Shown: positions 49,930 through 62,398, counted from the first letter of the stretch. The stretch is DNA of 64,000 bases from Ziziphus jujuba (GCF_031755915.1 NC_083390.1:18755001-18819000); one strand, 5' to 3'. The notes: generated by a model not told the origin, from the sequence alone. Translations and numbers: made by a program.

Positions 49930-52510
49930 GGCATTAAAAAATGACAACGTTCAATTTTTTTTTTATTCAAAAATTACCGAAGGTTTCGTCGGTAATTACC
50001 GAAACCCTATGGCAATCACATTTTACCAATTTTTTGGGCTCCACAAGTCCCCTAATGTGTGTTGAATATAAAAAAATGAAAAATATGGATTCTAAAATTA
50101 TCCTAAGGAGAGAAAATCCCAAAATTGCTTAAAAAGTTCTCAAATTTTCTAAAAAAATACTATGACTGTACACGATCAGTAATTCCCGAGGAAACCATCG
50201 GTAACCAACAAATACCCTCTGGAAAAATTACCGACGGTTTCGTCGGTAATTACCGAAAGTGTACAGTCAATCACATTTTACCAATTTTTTGGGCCCCACA
50301 AGTCTCCTAATGTGTGTTGAATGCAAAAAAATGAAAAATATGGATTCTAAAATTATCCTAAGGAGAGAAAATCCCAAAATTACTTAAAAAGTTCTCAAAT
50401 TTTCTAAAAAACTACGATGACTGTACACGATCAGTAATTCCCGAGGAAACCGTCGGTAACCAACAAATGCCCTCTAGAAAAATTACCGACGGTTTCATCG
50501 GTAATTATCGAAAGTGTACAGTCAATCACATTTTACCAATTTTTTGGGCCCCACAAGTCCCATAACGTGTGTTGAATGCAAAAAACATGCAAAATAGGGA
50601 TTCTAAAATTATACTAAGGAGAGAAAATTTCAAAATTTCATAAAAGTGTCTCAAATTTTCCAAAAAAACAAGATGACTGTACCCCCTCGGTAATTCCCGA
50701 GGCAATTGTCGGTAACCAACAAATTCCCCCAGGAAAAATTACCGACGGTTTCATCCGTAATTACCGAGGGTGTACAGTCAATCACATTTTACCAATTTTT
50801 TGGGCCCCACAAGTCCCATAACGTATGTTGAATGCAAAAACATGCAAAATAGAGATTCTAAAATTATACTAAGGAGATAAAATCCCAAAATTTCATAAAA
50901 ATGTCTCAAATTTTCCAAAAAAATAGGATGATTGTACCCCCTCGGTAATTCCCGAGGAAACTGTTGGTAACCAACACATACCCTCTGGAAATATTACCGA
51001 CGGTTTCGTCGGTAATTACCGAGGGTGTACAGTCATCAAATTGTTTTGCAAAATTTGAGACAAGTATATGAAATTTTGGGATTTTCTCTCCTTATTATAA
51101 TTTTAGAATCCATATTTTGCATGTTTTTGCATTCAACACACGTTATGGGACTTGTGTGGCCCAAAAAATTGGTAAAATGTGATTGACTATACACTTTCGA
51201 TAATTACCGACGAAACCGTCGGTAATTTTTCCAGGGAGAATTTGTTGGTTACCGACGGTTTCCTCAGGAATTACCGAGGGGGTACAGTCATCCTATTTTT
51301 TTGGAAAATTTGAGACATTTTTAAGAAATTTTGGGATTCTATCTCCTTAGTATAATTTTAGAATCCCTATTTTGCATGTTTTTGCATTCAACACACATTA
51401 TGGGACTTGTGGGGCCCAAAAAATTGGTAAAATGTGATTGACTGTACACCCTCGGTAATTACCGAAGAAACCCTCAGTAATATTTCCAGAGGGTATGTGT
51501 TGGTTACCGACGGTTTCCTCGGGAATTACCGAGGGGGTACAGCCATCCTATTTTTTTGGAAAATTTGAGACATTTTTATGAAATTTTGGGATTTTATCTC
51601 CTTAGTATAATTTTAGAATCCCTATTTTGCATGTTTTTGCATTCAACACACATTATGGGACTTATAGGGCCCAAAAATTGGTAAAATGTGATTGACTATA
51701 CACTTTCGGTAATTACCGACGAAACCATTGGTAATTTTTCCAGGGGGAATTTGTTGGTTACCGATGGTTTCCTCGGGAATTACAGAGGGTGTATAGTCAT
51801 CCAATTTTTTGGCAAAATTTGAGGCACTTTTATGAAATTTTGGGATTTTATCTCCTTAGTATAATTTTAGAATCCCTATTTTGTATGTTTTTGCATTCAA
51901 CACACGTTATGGGACTTGTGGGGCCCAACAAATTGGAAAAATGTGATAGACTGTACACCCTCAGTAATTACCGACGAAACCGTCGGTAATTTTTCCAAAA
52001 GGTATATGTTGGTTACCGACGATTTCCTTGGGAATTATCGAGGGTGAAGAGTCAGCCAATTTTTTTGCAAAATTTGAGACACTTTTAAGAAATTTTGGGA
52101 TTTTATCTCCTTAGTATAATTTTAGAATCCCTATTTTGCATGTTTTTGCATTCAACACACGTTATGGGACTTGTGGGGCCCAAAAAATTGGAAAAATGTG
52201 AGAGACGGTACACCCTCGGTAATTACCGACGAAACCGTCAGTAATTTTTCCAGAGGGTATGTGTTGGTTACCGACGATTTCCTAGGGAATTACCGAGAGT
52301 GTACAGCCATCCAATTGTTTTGCAAAATTTGAGACACTTTTAAGAAATTTTGGGATTTTCTCTCCTTAGTATAATTTTAGAATTCCTATTTTGCATGTTT
52401 TTGCATTCAACACACGTTATGGGACTTGTGGGGCCCAAACAATTGGTAAAATGTGATTACCATAGGATTTTGGTAATTACCGACGAAATCTTCAGTAATT
52501 AAATATTTGT
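49930..52510. repeat. Inverted tandem array of a 255-bp unit (about 4 units forward, 6 units reversed)
   Basis: The marker word TCACATTTTACCAA recurs at 50016, 50271, 50526 and 50782 (period 255-256). After a switch point near 51035-51040 its complement ends at 51182, 51437, 51691, 51946, 52201 and 52456 (period 254-255). Each unit holds a roughly 107-bp imperfect hairpin core, for example 50163-50269, which runs from TGACTGTAC to GTACAGTCA with arms containing CGGTAATT, CCGA and GAAACCGTCGGTAA. A roughly 148-bp AT-rich spacer completes the unit. The block separates the 3' ends of the transposase and the Ulp1 gene. A transcript across the switch point could fold into more than 1 kb of dsRNA. 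Confidence 0.9.
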
Positions 52511-52599
52511 GCCAATAGGAGAATGTTTTCGGAACATTTGGGGGCATTGATGAATGTATAATTTGTATGTTATTGCCGGAAACACTCCATTAGCTGAGT

Positions 52600-52740
52600 A
52601 TTTGGAGAAAAAAAAATGTTAATTCATATTACCAAAAGCGTTTCTGTAATTACCGATGGTGAATCGGGAATTATCGATGCACCATCGGTAATCATCTTTG
52701 CTTTAATTTTTACCACAACCGAGGGTTTTTTTTTTTTTTT
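52600..52740. repeat. Isolated degenerate pieces of the array hairpin motif
   Basis: Near 52640-52700 the words TAATTACCGATGGTGAATCGG and CACCATCGGTAAT echo the ATTACCGA/TCGGTAAT core of the array units, outside the regular period. Another set lies at about 56079-56166, upstream of the DUF1985 exon. Confidence 0.45.
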
Positions 52741-52820
52741 CAACGGTTGTCATTAGTAAAGATAGGTTCAGCATATTAAGATAACATTAGTATAGAGTGT
52801 CATAACATTAAACATACGAT

Positions 52821-55800
52821 CTACGTTGAAAGTTTATTAAAGTACAAATCAACAGCATATTTTTTTCTAAAAAACATAATGTCTTGCGGACCAAATGAAG
52901 GATTCTCCTCACTAGTCATGTATTCAATAAATTTCAAAGCGTAGACGCCACAATCACCCCTGCAGAATAGCATTAATGATTAGCATTAATGAAAACCAAC
53001 CACTTGTATTTTCACACGTAACCACAATAGAACAGCAGCAATACAAGTTGTTTGAAATGACAACACATTCATACCCATTATCTTGGCGGGGTGCATCTTT
53101 GATCATGGTCATCGTGAATGGATCTAAAGTGGGAGGCACGTCCGGATTCTTCTCGTAATATCCCCCATCCCTCAATAGGTAAGGCGGCATATACGTAAGG
53201 CATTCCGCATTCTTCAACTCTCTATTCTGGACATATTTATTTCCCATATTTGGATCGTATAAATCAATATGTCGGGCCTTCAAGTCCACACATGCTGCCA
53301 ACCAATGTGCGCCTCCATTGTTGACAGGGATGTACACCTGCAAATTAGAACATAACCTCATTATCCATAAAATGGGAAACTTAGTGAGAATTTTTTTTCA
53401 ATATATGTAGGGACTTACATAATCACATATCCGCCACGACACACTAGGTTTGGGTGACTTCCCACGCACATAGCTACAAAGGGTCGCATCACATGAATAT
53501 GTGCTACGAGATGCCCTCCATATGGGATAACGCCCTTTGATGGATGACTGCCAAATAATGAAATATATACAATATAAAATATCATCAATATACCATGAAG
53601 CAATGCAGTAACATCCCATCATCTTACCCAAAATAACACGTCTAATATGGCACAGGTGTTGGTGAACATCTTCTCATTATCAAACCGCCTTTTTCGTATG
53701 AAATACAAAATAATGTCAATATGCTGCAAAACCACATTAAAGGAAATAAGTAACAAGTGCGAGGTGATAAATAAAACATCATTCCAAACGTAGGAACACA
53801 ATGATTTTACATGAACATAAAGCATATAACTTACATCGGAATTCAACCATCCTTCAGAGGTAAGTAGCTCAGCAAAAAATTTCTTTCCCACCGTCATATA
53901 AGATGTACACACGGTTGCTTCCTTCGGTGCCACCCTATACCACTTATCGAACGCCCTCTCCTTTGATGCATCAATAGGTCGATTAAGATTAAATTTGACC
54001 TTCTTTTTACACGGGTCGGTGTAAGGAGAGATGACGTGATGTGACTGGTGGTAAACTCGACCGAATCAAATTGTATCACCAGCGTTATGCATCCGATCTT
54101 CCACCTCAATCTCAGCTGATTGGTTATGATGTGGACTGTCAGCTGAAGCATCAATATCCCACCCGAAATGCAAAGGCCGATATGGCACCAAAGCCCAGGA
54201 ATCCTCCACATAGGGTCCTCCAAGTACGATAGGCTCAAACGGTGTAGTACAATCATCATCCTCCTTCCTACCATTGGAACCGTCTATGGGTGCATCAAAT
54301 TCTTCGGCTTGCTCTCCAAAAGAGGGTGCCACAGGGGATGATGGTCTAACTGAAGATGACGGTGAATGGCTATGCATATGATGCTCGACCTGCAAAACAC
54401 AATGGTTATTTTTGCAGTTCCCAAACTCTAACAACAAATAATTGTTGAATTACAATATATAATTTAATAATGCTGAAGCACTAAAGTAAAGTATACTAAG
54501 TTGTCTAAATGATACCTGATGCTTTTGTTGGTCAATAACAGAACTAAGCATCTTCCTTAACGCTGCCATCTCTTTATTTAATTCATCAAATTTTGCCTCC
54601 AAGCAAGCAAGCTAATCAATATCAATATCCAAAACATAAGTCAACATATATTAGTACAACATATGAAATACAAATTTGCGTGCAAGTAACAATTGCATAC
54701 CCTGATATTTGCATCTGGAGGGCCACTAGAATGCTCCTCAGCTTTGGACGCATCTTTAGCGCTAACATCTTTAGCGCCAACATCTTTAGCGCCAACTATT
54801 GGTGCTACAAGTGGAGGTGACGTCTAGCGAACTTCATGTATGTCAACTGCTATTGTTCGCCAGTAATCCATAGTCTTCTCCTCATCGGTAGCATCTAACC
54901 TCCAGTGCACAACATACTACATGAAATGAAGAAAGGAAAAAAAAGTAAATTTGGAAACTGACTATGGTAATGTAACTTGAATGTAGTCGTACCATGTAGT
55001 CTAAAAAAAATTTGCCTTACATTGCTATTTGAGGAGAACCAATTATGGACAGCAAAATGGTTCGGTTGCCTTGGAGTATGCCATCAAAGGATCCTCGGAC
55101 AATGAGTTTCCAACCAATCGGCAAATTGGTTACCAAAATCAGGGATTGCTTCAAACCCCCACAGCTACAAAATATAAATTGTAGGTTATTAAATATAATT
55201 TTTAAATAAACGCTACATGTATTAAATATATTACCGTACCTAAAACACCAATGGAAAACATTTTAGGTCATAATACTGTGATTTATTCTTTACTGCACGT
55301 CCTCGTCCTCGTTGCTGGAATGCATTGTGGAATGAGTTGATCGTCTCCTTGTAGCTCAGAATGCCCAAGGGTAGGAATTAAATACGTCGAGATCAACAAC
55401 CAAATCAATGAATTTTTTATTTATTTGAACCTTCGGATCCATTCCGAGTACACCATGAACTAAGAAATATAGTAACACAATTCTAACAGCATCCCAATCA
55501 TCCATAAAAAGTGTATCCTTGAATAGTCGTTCCAGTTCGGGCGGTTTCAAGTCACTCCTGTCATCTAGCAACCTCGTGTGCAGCTCATTTCCTTTGGAAA
55601 TTTGCATATCATACATCGAAGGGTACCTACAAAACTTTAAGCCACTAATGAGTGCGAATTCCCTCTTCGTAAACCGCACTGCAGATCTACCGAAGTTAAA
55701 CTCCAGTACTTCTGGATTGTTGGACACAACTTGTCTACAAAGCAGGTGATGCACTACTTGACCAGAGAACTGGAGGTTCTTCATGTCAAGTAAGTGTCCA

Positions 55801-56454
55801 AAACATGTTTTTCTATACTTTTCCAGCTGCTCACTTGTGAGGACACTTGTAATTACTTTGTTCGCTTCTATTGGATTCCCGAATGAATGTGCCCTAACTT
55901 TAATTATATCGGCATCCTGCAAGATCTGTTCCTTTGGAGCATCGATGGGCTGCAAAATGAATTACATAAATGGAACCGACATCATGATTTAATCATACCC
56001 TATTTTTCCACCCTAACTTGATAATAATAATTTCCAACTAAATCTTAAGACATATGGGTTCACATTTTTGCACAAGTGGTAATTACCGATGAAACCATCG
56101 GTAATCAACCTACAATGAACTAAAAAAAAGCCCGATGGCCTATCGGCAATTACCGATGGCCATCGGGTGAAGTTTTTCTTCAGTTTTCATATTCATAAAT
56201 AAATACTAACAGATGTCTTATCATTTACTGCACAAAACAACATAAATGAATATAAAACTTACCATATCAGATGGGGGAGAGGAAAGTGGAACGTGGCCTC
56301 GAAGTTTGGTGCTTTCCGTCTCAGCTTTGGATTTCTGCCTAGTAGTTCGTCGATGCTTAGAGTCGGGTGCTGCTGTGCTACCACCGCGTCTCTTACTTTC
56401 CACCTTCTTAACTCCCTTCTTCGGTTGACATCACAAGTTCCTCTTTGGTGCCAT
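52821..56454 (-). pseudogene. MULE-encoded DUF1985 / Ulp1-type (C48) cysteine protease gene, disrupted
   Basis: Multi-exon minus-strand gene of the kind carried by Ulp1-bearing MULEs. Exon 1 is 56454-56263 (MAPKRNL, then an in-frame TGA, CQPKKGVKKVESKRRGG). Exon 2 starts at 55949 and is a DUF1985 domain (FGHLLDMKNLQFSGQVVHHL, FTKREFALISGLKF). It is frameshifted near 55360, after which LSYKETINSFHNAFQQRG continues in another frame. Further pieces follow: WGFEAIPDFGNQFADWLE (about 55165-55110), a coiled-coil-like LEAKFDELNKEMAALRKML (about 54600-54540), and FFAELLTSEGWLNSD (about 53880). The protease exons are 53419 upward, 53337-53075 and 52959-52821. They keep the catalytic residues: His in GGAHWLAA, Asp in LYDPN, Gln in PRQDNG and Cys in GDCGVY, with a stop at 52823-52821. 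Ulp1 enzymes cleave SUMO-like conjugates; the role in MULEs is unknown. Confidence 0.75.
54751..54798 (-). repeat. 15-bp in-frame tandem repeat in the Ulp1 gene
   Basis: Three units of about AACATCTTTAGCGCC on the plus strand encode (V-G/S-A-K-D)n on the minus strand, between the DUF1985 part and the protease part. A small coding microsatellite in a linker. Confidence 0.6.
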
Positions 56455-56754
56455 TATAAAGTACAACCTACAAATGTACATTGACAACATTAATAAACTT
56501 TTATCTACCTTTAACAACATTGTCAACTATGTATACATACATGTATAAATATTTGCAATCCTCAATTTCATACGCTCTCTTCCTAAGGATATTATGTATG
56601 CCATCTACAAAACATTTACTGTATAGCAGTGTGTTTACTTCTAAATCTTTCTATCTTCTTCTTCTTTAATTTTTTATTTTTTTCTTTTTTGGGGATAAAG
56701 TGTTTGCGTGTTTGCTTCTAACTAACCATGTACCTAAAATTTTATGCACTGATC

Positions 56755-56794
<40 letters not shown>

Positions 56795-58530
56795 CTATAC
56801 CTTTAGAAAGTACTAACTCTGGAATTCTCAACTTCAATTCTAATTAATCGTAAAGTATTTTTCTCTTATCTCCATGTACTGATTTTTAGTAATAAATTAC
56901 CCTAGCAAAAAGGAAGAAGAAAAAACTTAAAATAAAAAAGAAGGTCTGAAAAGCAACTAATATTTCTAATGCAGCTATAGTCTAAAGTCGGGTTTTAATA
57001 GAGCAACCCACAATTGTGGCCAATTATGATGCTACATAAGCAGATAAAGTGAAATATTGAAATGACTGGAGAGGAAGTAGTCAATTAATCCAAAATAGAA
57101 AAACAAGAAAGTGAAGTATAGAGGTGGAAGACTAGATAGAAGCGACGCAACAGACAGATTGTTATAAGCCAATCAAAAGCAGTCCTTAGACTGTATATAT
57201 ACATATCATATTCATGTTATATTTAATTATTTCTTACCATACAATATATGTCTAAAAAATGTGCACAAAAAGTTGCAGACTATAATCTGAACATATAGGT
57301 TAAGCTGGACTGCAACGTGTCCACCACTTATATATGAGTATGTCAACTAATGTAGCTACATCTCTTCCCCATACTGCTTGTGTTTAACCTGATTTGGTTA
57401 TAAAAGCTCAGACCTACCGACACCTATATATGCTATACAAATCATTCACTTCATATTTATTTTATCTGTATACAAATCCAAAAAGAAATATAATTAGTTT
57501 CCTAAGGGTCAAGTACGTTTTTAAAAAAATTCTTCTTTTCAACCCACAAAAGCAGTTTTCTAGACAGAGTTTGAGTATCATGCACTAGTGAGATAACACC
57601 TTTAGCTTAAGGATTTAAACTTCGATCAGGGTAAAAATCTTTATATCCCTAAGTTGTAACAAATACATATATATACATATATTATGTTTTTTTGTTACAA
57701 ACTAACATTATTACAAACTAACATTATTCTTCATCAAATTCATTGATTTCCCTGCCTTCATCCTTTATTTATTTTCCATGCTCAGAGATGTCTGTTGATG
57801 GAACTGAAAAAAAAAAATTTTTTATAAAAATTTTAAAAAAAATTTAAAAATATTAAAAATGACGTGTCGTCTGGGTGTCGTTCATCCCAGAAGACATGTC
57901 GTTCAATCCATCTTCAACCCTTGTCCGGGTCGACCCAAACCCGCCTAAACCAGTCCCGATCCGATTCTTGACCCGGTTATTTCTTCCACCTCCGGCCACC
58001 GTTCAAGGCCAAACCGGTCCAATTTTTTTCCTCTCTTCATTTCCTACTAATACCCAATATCAATCTATCCTAAAACCTAGGTTATAATCACTTCCATACG
58101 AAAACCTAAATCTTCAAAAATTCCACATTTTAAACCGGTTCTCAAACACTAAACAGAAATCACAAGTTTCAATGTCTCATTGTACTAAATTTGTAAGTAT
58201 TTAACGGTAAGGTAAGGCAACAAATAAACGCAAAAAATAAAAATAAAAACGCACACTCCATGGCAACGAAAGAAATAAAAACAAAGACAAATCCACACAA
58301 AAACAACCCACACCGGTCCCACGGCAACAAATAAACAAAAATATTCAACCAATTACCTTGGACAGTGCTGAGATGAGATCCTAATGTTTGGCTTTTCCAC
58401 GGCAACTTTGGTTTTGTTTTTTGTATTTGTGTGTTCATGTAAAGACGTTTAGAAAAAGTTGATTTTTGTTTGGTTTAAAATATAATAGGATATGTAAATA
58501 ATTTTTTTTTGTTTGAAGGTTACAATGGAT
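56455..58530. other. Right subterminal region of the MULE
   Basis: No gene is supported. A (CT)n(AT)n tract lies at about 56756-56793. A GC-richer island at 57860-58060 (GACGTGTCGT..GGGTCGACCCAAACCCGCC) has a short open frame but no recognisable domain; it may be another captured fragment or an untranslated exon. Confidence 0.5.
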
Positions 58531-58616
58531 ATTGAGGGGTAGAACAAAAAAGATATCAAGTGAGGGGGCAAAAATCATTAACCTCGGTCCTATGAGGGTA
58601 TTGGGCCAAATTCCCC
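58531..58616 (-). repeat. Right terminal inverted repeat of the MULE
   Basis: Inverted partner of 42580-42665. It reads TGAGGGGGCAAAAATCATTA and ends ATTGGGCCAAATTCCCC on the plus strand. Confidence 0.85.
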
Positions 58617-58625
58617 GTTTTACGA
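58617..58625. repeat. Right 9-bp target-site duplication of the MULE
   Basis: GTTTTACGA directly follows the right TIR end (..AATTCCCC at 58616) and matches the left copy exactly. Confidence 0.85.
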
Positions 58626-58680
58626 GTGTTACCTCTCAAGGCCCTCATGATGAAGACAAAAGCACACCTTGGTTCTGAAG

Positions 58681-58935
58681 TTTTTATTGTTGCCCGTTTC
58701 AACTTTTCAGTACATATGAGATGTCCTTTTAAGCCCTTGGACATGGACATCTCATCAATTCCAAAAATCACTTTGTCTTCAACATTGTATATCCCACTTA
58801 CTGCTACTTACCACTGAACACCCATTTAAAACCCTATATATGCCACATAAATTGCCATTTTGAGTATTTTTTTGATCTAGAAAACACCACCATTTTACAT
58901 AAAAAAGTAAAAGCTTCATTTCAACCTCCATTATC
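58681..58935 (+). repeat. Left arm of the second TIR element
   Basis: It begins TTTTTATTGTTGCCCGTTTC and ends near TCGTGCTAAGATAACAAAAG. Its inverted partner is 62690-62943. Confidence 0.65.
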
Positions 58936-59436
58936 GTGCTAAGATAACAAAAGAGTCAAATCCAAGATCTACCATACTTAATAATTTCGCCATCGTACAG
59001 ATCAAAATCCACATCCAAAAAATAAAAAAAAATAAAGACAAATCAAACCAAAGGCAACTTTGATACTAGCGAATTAAGTTAGCTTGGTTATTTGGATAGA
59101 ATTTTCTGGATTTGATGAAAAAAAAAATTTAAATAAATAAAACCATTTCAATCTTGCTCTTAGCATATCTTCTAGGGGTTTGTTTATGATCCTTTTCTAG
59201 ACTTTACGAGTCAAGCATGAGAACCCATAGCTCCACAAATTTGGAGTAAAAGAAAGTAGCAGTCAAGGAATACAACCCATTCTTACCCAAAAGAATTAAA
59301 AAAAAAAAAAACCAACCCCATTATTTTGTATGTAGAAGTACTTGTGAAAGTGAAACTATAAAACCCATGGTTAAGTCAATTTAAGAAGCGCCACATCCTT
59401 TTAGAATTTTATTTATTATTATTATTATTATTATTT

Positions 59437-60000
59437 TTGTTTTGGTCAATTGAATTAGGTAGAAAACGATTATCTTCCAGTAGCTTTTTAATCCAAAACA
59501 AACTTATTAAATTGTACAGAACTTGGCATTTTAGCCTACAAGATTGCCAGCTTAAGGTCGAAGCTTCTTCATCTATGGCAATCCTTATAGGACAAAAACA
59601 TGGTTCCGGTTCGAAAAGATTTGATCTTGAGTTTGGAAGATCATCTCCAGCAACGAAGCTTTCCTTCTCGGCCTTGCCTGTGCAAAGATGGTGGAAAATC
59701 TTTGACCCTCGCGAAGTGCTTTTCATGGATAAGCAAACAATGCACAACACGAACCGTGCCTTTGATTGCAGGTCCGGTCAAGTGCCGTGTTCAAAATTCA
59801 AACCCTTTTTCGATCTACCTATCCATCTGTCATACATATCGTTTAGTCTATACTTAGAAGTGCTCTCAAATTTTGATCGTGTTTTACTGTTTAAAATGGA
59901 TAAAAAAATGGCTGCTTTTCGTTTTGGCTTTTTTTTTACAATTTCATATAGCCAAATCTACTATTTTTTGTTTCCTTCTAGGATAGTTTGCCAAAAATAA
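59437..60000 (+). other. Unidentified open segment inside the second TIR element
   Basis: A 187-codon frame (KVEASSSMAILIGQKHGSGS, RWWKIFDPREVLF) and overlapping frames on both strands stay open between about 59430 and 59860. The base composition there is distinctly less AT-rich than the surroundings. No family is recognised. The composition shift suggests a captured host fragment, whose coding strand cannot be decided by eye. Confidence 0.3.
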
Positions 60001-62398
60001 AATAGCTATTTCATTTCTATTAAATACAATATTCCTAACCGATGAATTTGAGATCATATTAACATGGTATGGCTTCTCATGTATTTAGATTTATGGCCTC
60101 TCAATAGCACACATGACACAAGACAGCAACTAATTTTTTTTTTTTTCAAACAGGAACTGATAAGTTATATATATATATATATTTTAATCTAAATTTTGGT
60201 ATTACAATATGATTTTATTATTTTCTCTTTAAATTGATATTTCTCTACTAAAATTGTATTGATTCAAATGAGTTTTTATTTTTGGTAAATTAAAAAAAAT
60301 TGCTTTCTAATTTTGATTTTATTCCTCTATAATATTAGCAATGTAATTTAACAAACTAAATGTAATGCCAATATGCGTTAATAAATAAATATTTTGAAAA
60401 CAAAATTTTGATTATCATTTTTAATCCGATATAAAACTTTTAAAATAATCATTTTCATTAGATGTTCATGTGATTTTATATTATTTGTTGAAAATTATGT
60501 TGATTAATTAACACTAATAACTAAAAAAAATTTACTTTATCTTATGTAAAGTAATTGTTTTTGAAGGTGTGAATATATATATATATACACACACACATAT
60601 ATAAGACTAACACTATCACACATTAACACATTTGCATGTGCGCCAAACCTAATATATATATATATATATATATATAAGCCATATAGAACGAATAATAATA
60701 AAACTATATAATACACAATTATTAAATATAAAACTATTACATAACAAAAATATTGTATTTCAATTTTTTTTTATATTCCATTAAAAAAAATTAAAACACT
60801 TAATTTTATAAAATGCATTTAAATTTTTATGGCCAAAATAATAATAATAATAATAATAAGAATACAAATTGAAATAAAACAAATACAAAAATAAATAGAG
60901 GGTATCGGAAAAGGTATAATTTGATTTATGGAAAAACAAAGATAAAGAAGCACATTGGCAAAAACTTTATGATTGTGTTGTTTACGAATAAGAGCGGAAG
61001 CATACAAACAAAATTATAAATCACGCAGTAATAAAGACGATGAAGAGTTTTTTATTTTTATTTCCTTTAATGAGAGAAATTTTTCCAAACAGTTATTAAA
61101 TTTTGGTTTTAGGCTAGTTAAATTTTAGTAAAATATATATTTTTTTAACGAATAACTTTTACATAAAATAAGATATAAATATATCTTTGTTAATTAGTTT
61201 TTTACTTTTACATATGATGATATTTACTATGCATTATTGTATAGGTTGTCTTAATCATATTCAATAATATTTAATTGCAATGTGGTTTCAAGAATAATAA
61301 AAAAAATCTTGTTAATCAATATGGTATATTTTTTTTCCCAGAAAAAAGAAAAAAAATATATATATATATATATATATACATTCATCTAATATTTATATAT
61401 TTTTTAGATACTCTTATTTTCAAATTTTGTGCTGGCAAAAATAAATTTCTTCTAGAAAACATTTTAAGTAAAAAAAAAAAAAAAATACACATAATATATT
61501 ATATGGCTATGACTATAGTGCCCTTACGGTCGCATATGTTGCACATTCTCATGGCTGATCCTAGTTGATTGCTCATGAACCATTGTTGCTGGAGCTGCAG
61601 AGTAATTGGAAGAGAGGCAAAGCTATTGGCTGTACTCAAACAAAACATCTCGATCATTCTTGATTTAAAATTAGGATGTTTTGCACTCGACATTTGAAAT
61701 AGAGATTTTCTACTTAAGATTGGGATATTTTGTACAACTTTCTTTTTACCTCTATCTTTAAAGTAGGAATTTTCTATTTAAGATTGCCATGTTTTGTATG
61801 ACTCTTTTATAATATCACTCTTTAAACTAGGAATTCACTACTTGGAATTGGAATTTTTGAAAGAGAATCATTAACTTTTTTAAAGAAATCCTACCTTTAA
61901 ATTACGGATTTTCTACTTATAATTGGGATTTCTACTTATAATTGGGAAAAAAAAAAAAATTTGGGAGGAGGAGACGAGACAGAGATTGTGGGATTTTTTT
62001 TTTCTGATTTTTGGTCCTCCTAGCAAACCTTTCAATAGCACCTGCAATGTTATCCTTGATCATAATCTTAGTTATCACAAAAAAAAAAAAAAAAAAAACA
62101 AATAATAATAATAATAATAATAGAATCTCTGTTTGGTTATCGACCAGATAACATTTTCACCTCAGTGTCACCGAGTCTACCATCAATAGAGCTTTTCAAT
62201 CCACTGGACAATTCCTTAGCACCTACATTGTTGTCTAGAATACCATTGCCTTGTTTGCTAGATCTTTCATTATTGTAGCTTTTGTCACCTCCATTGTCAC
62301 TCATAGCTACTTTTTCTCCTTTCAAATTGGAAATTCGTTTTTCACCGGGAACAAAAAAAAAGAAAAAATAAAAAAAGAGGAAATTGAATCACTTACAC

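Larger units (their letters stand above)
42579..58616. mobile_element. About 16-kb Mutator-like transposon (MULE) with TIRs and 9-bp target-site duplication
   Basis: The two ends are inverted copies over about 85 bp. GGGGAATTTGG, CCCAATACCCTCATAGGA, TTAATGATTTTTGCCCCC and TCACTTGATAT occur at 42580-42665 and, reverse complemented, at 58531-58616. Immediately outside, the nine bases GTTTTACGA are repeated exactly (42570-42578 and 58617-58625), the target-duplication length typical of Mutator elements. Inside lie a MURA transposase (+), a DUF1985/Ulp1 protease gene (-), an inverted tandem array between their 3' ends, and exon fragments resembling unrelated host genes near the left end. The coding genes are decayed, so this copy is unlikely to be autonomous now. 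The size is unusually large for a MULE. Confidence 0.85.

Noticed and set aside
49805..50310. Short frames overlapping the array (49805-50065, 49941-50132, 50125-50310)
   Set aside because: They are translations of the repeat unit and are not conserved as reading frames between units.
49930..52510. CRISPR-like array
   Set aside because: The period of 255 bp, internal palindromes, orientation switch and plant context do not fit direct repeats with unique spacers.
42579..58616. LTR retrotransposon interpretation of the 16-kb block
   Set aside because: The ends are inverted rather than direct repeats, the duplication is 9 bp rather than 5 bp, and no gag/pol motifs are seen.
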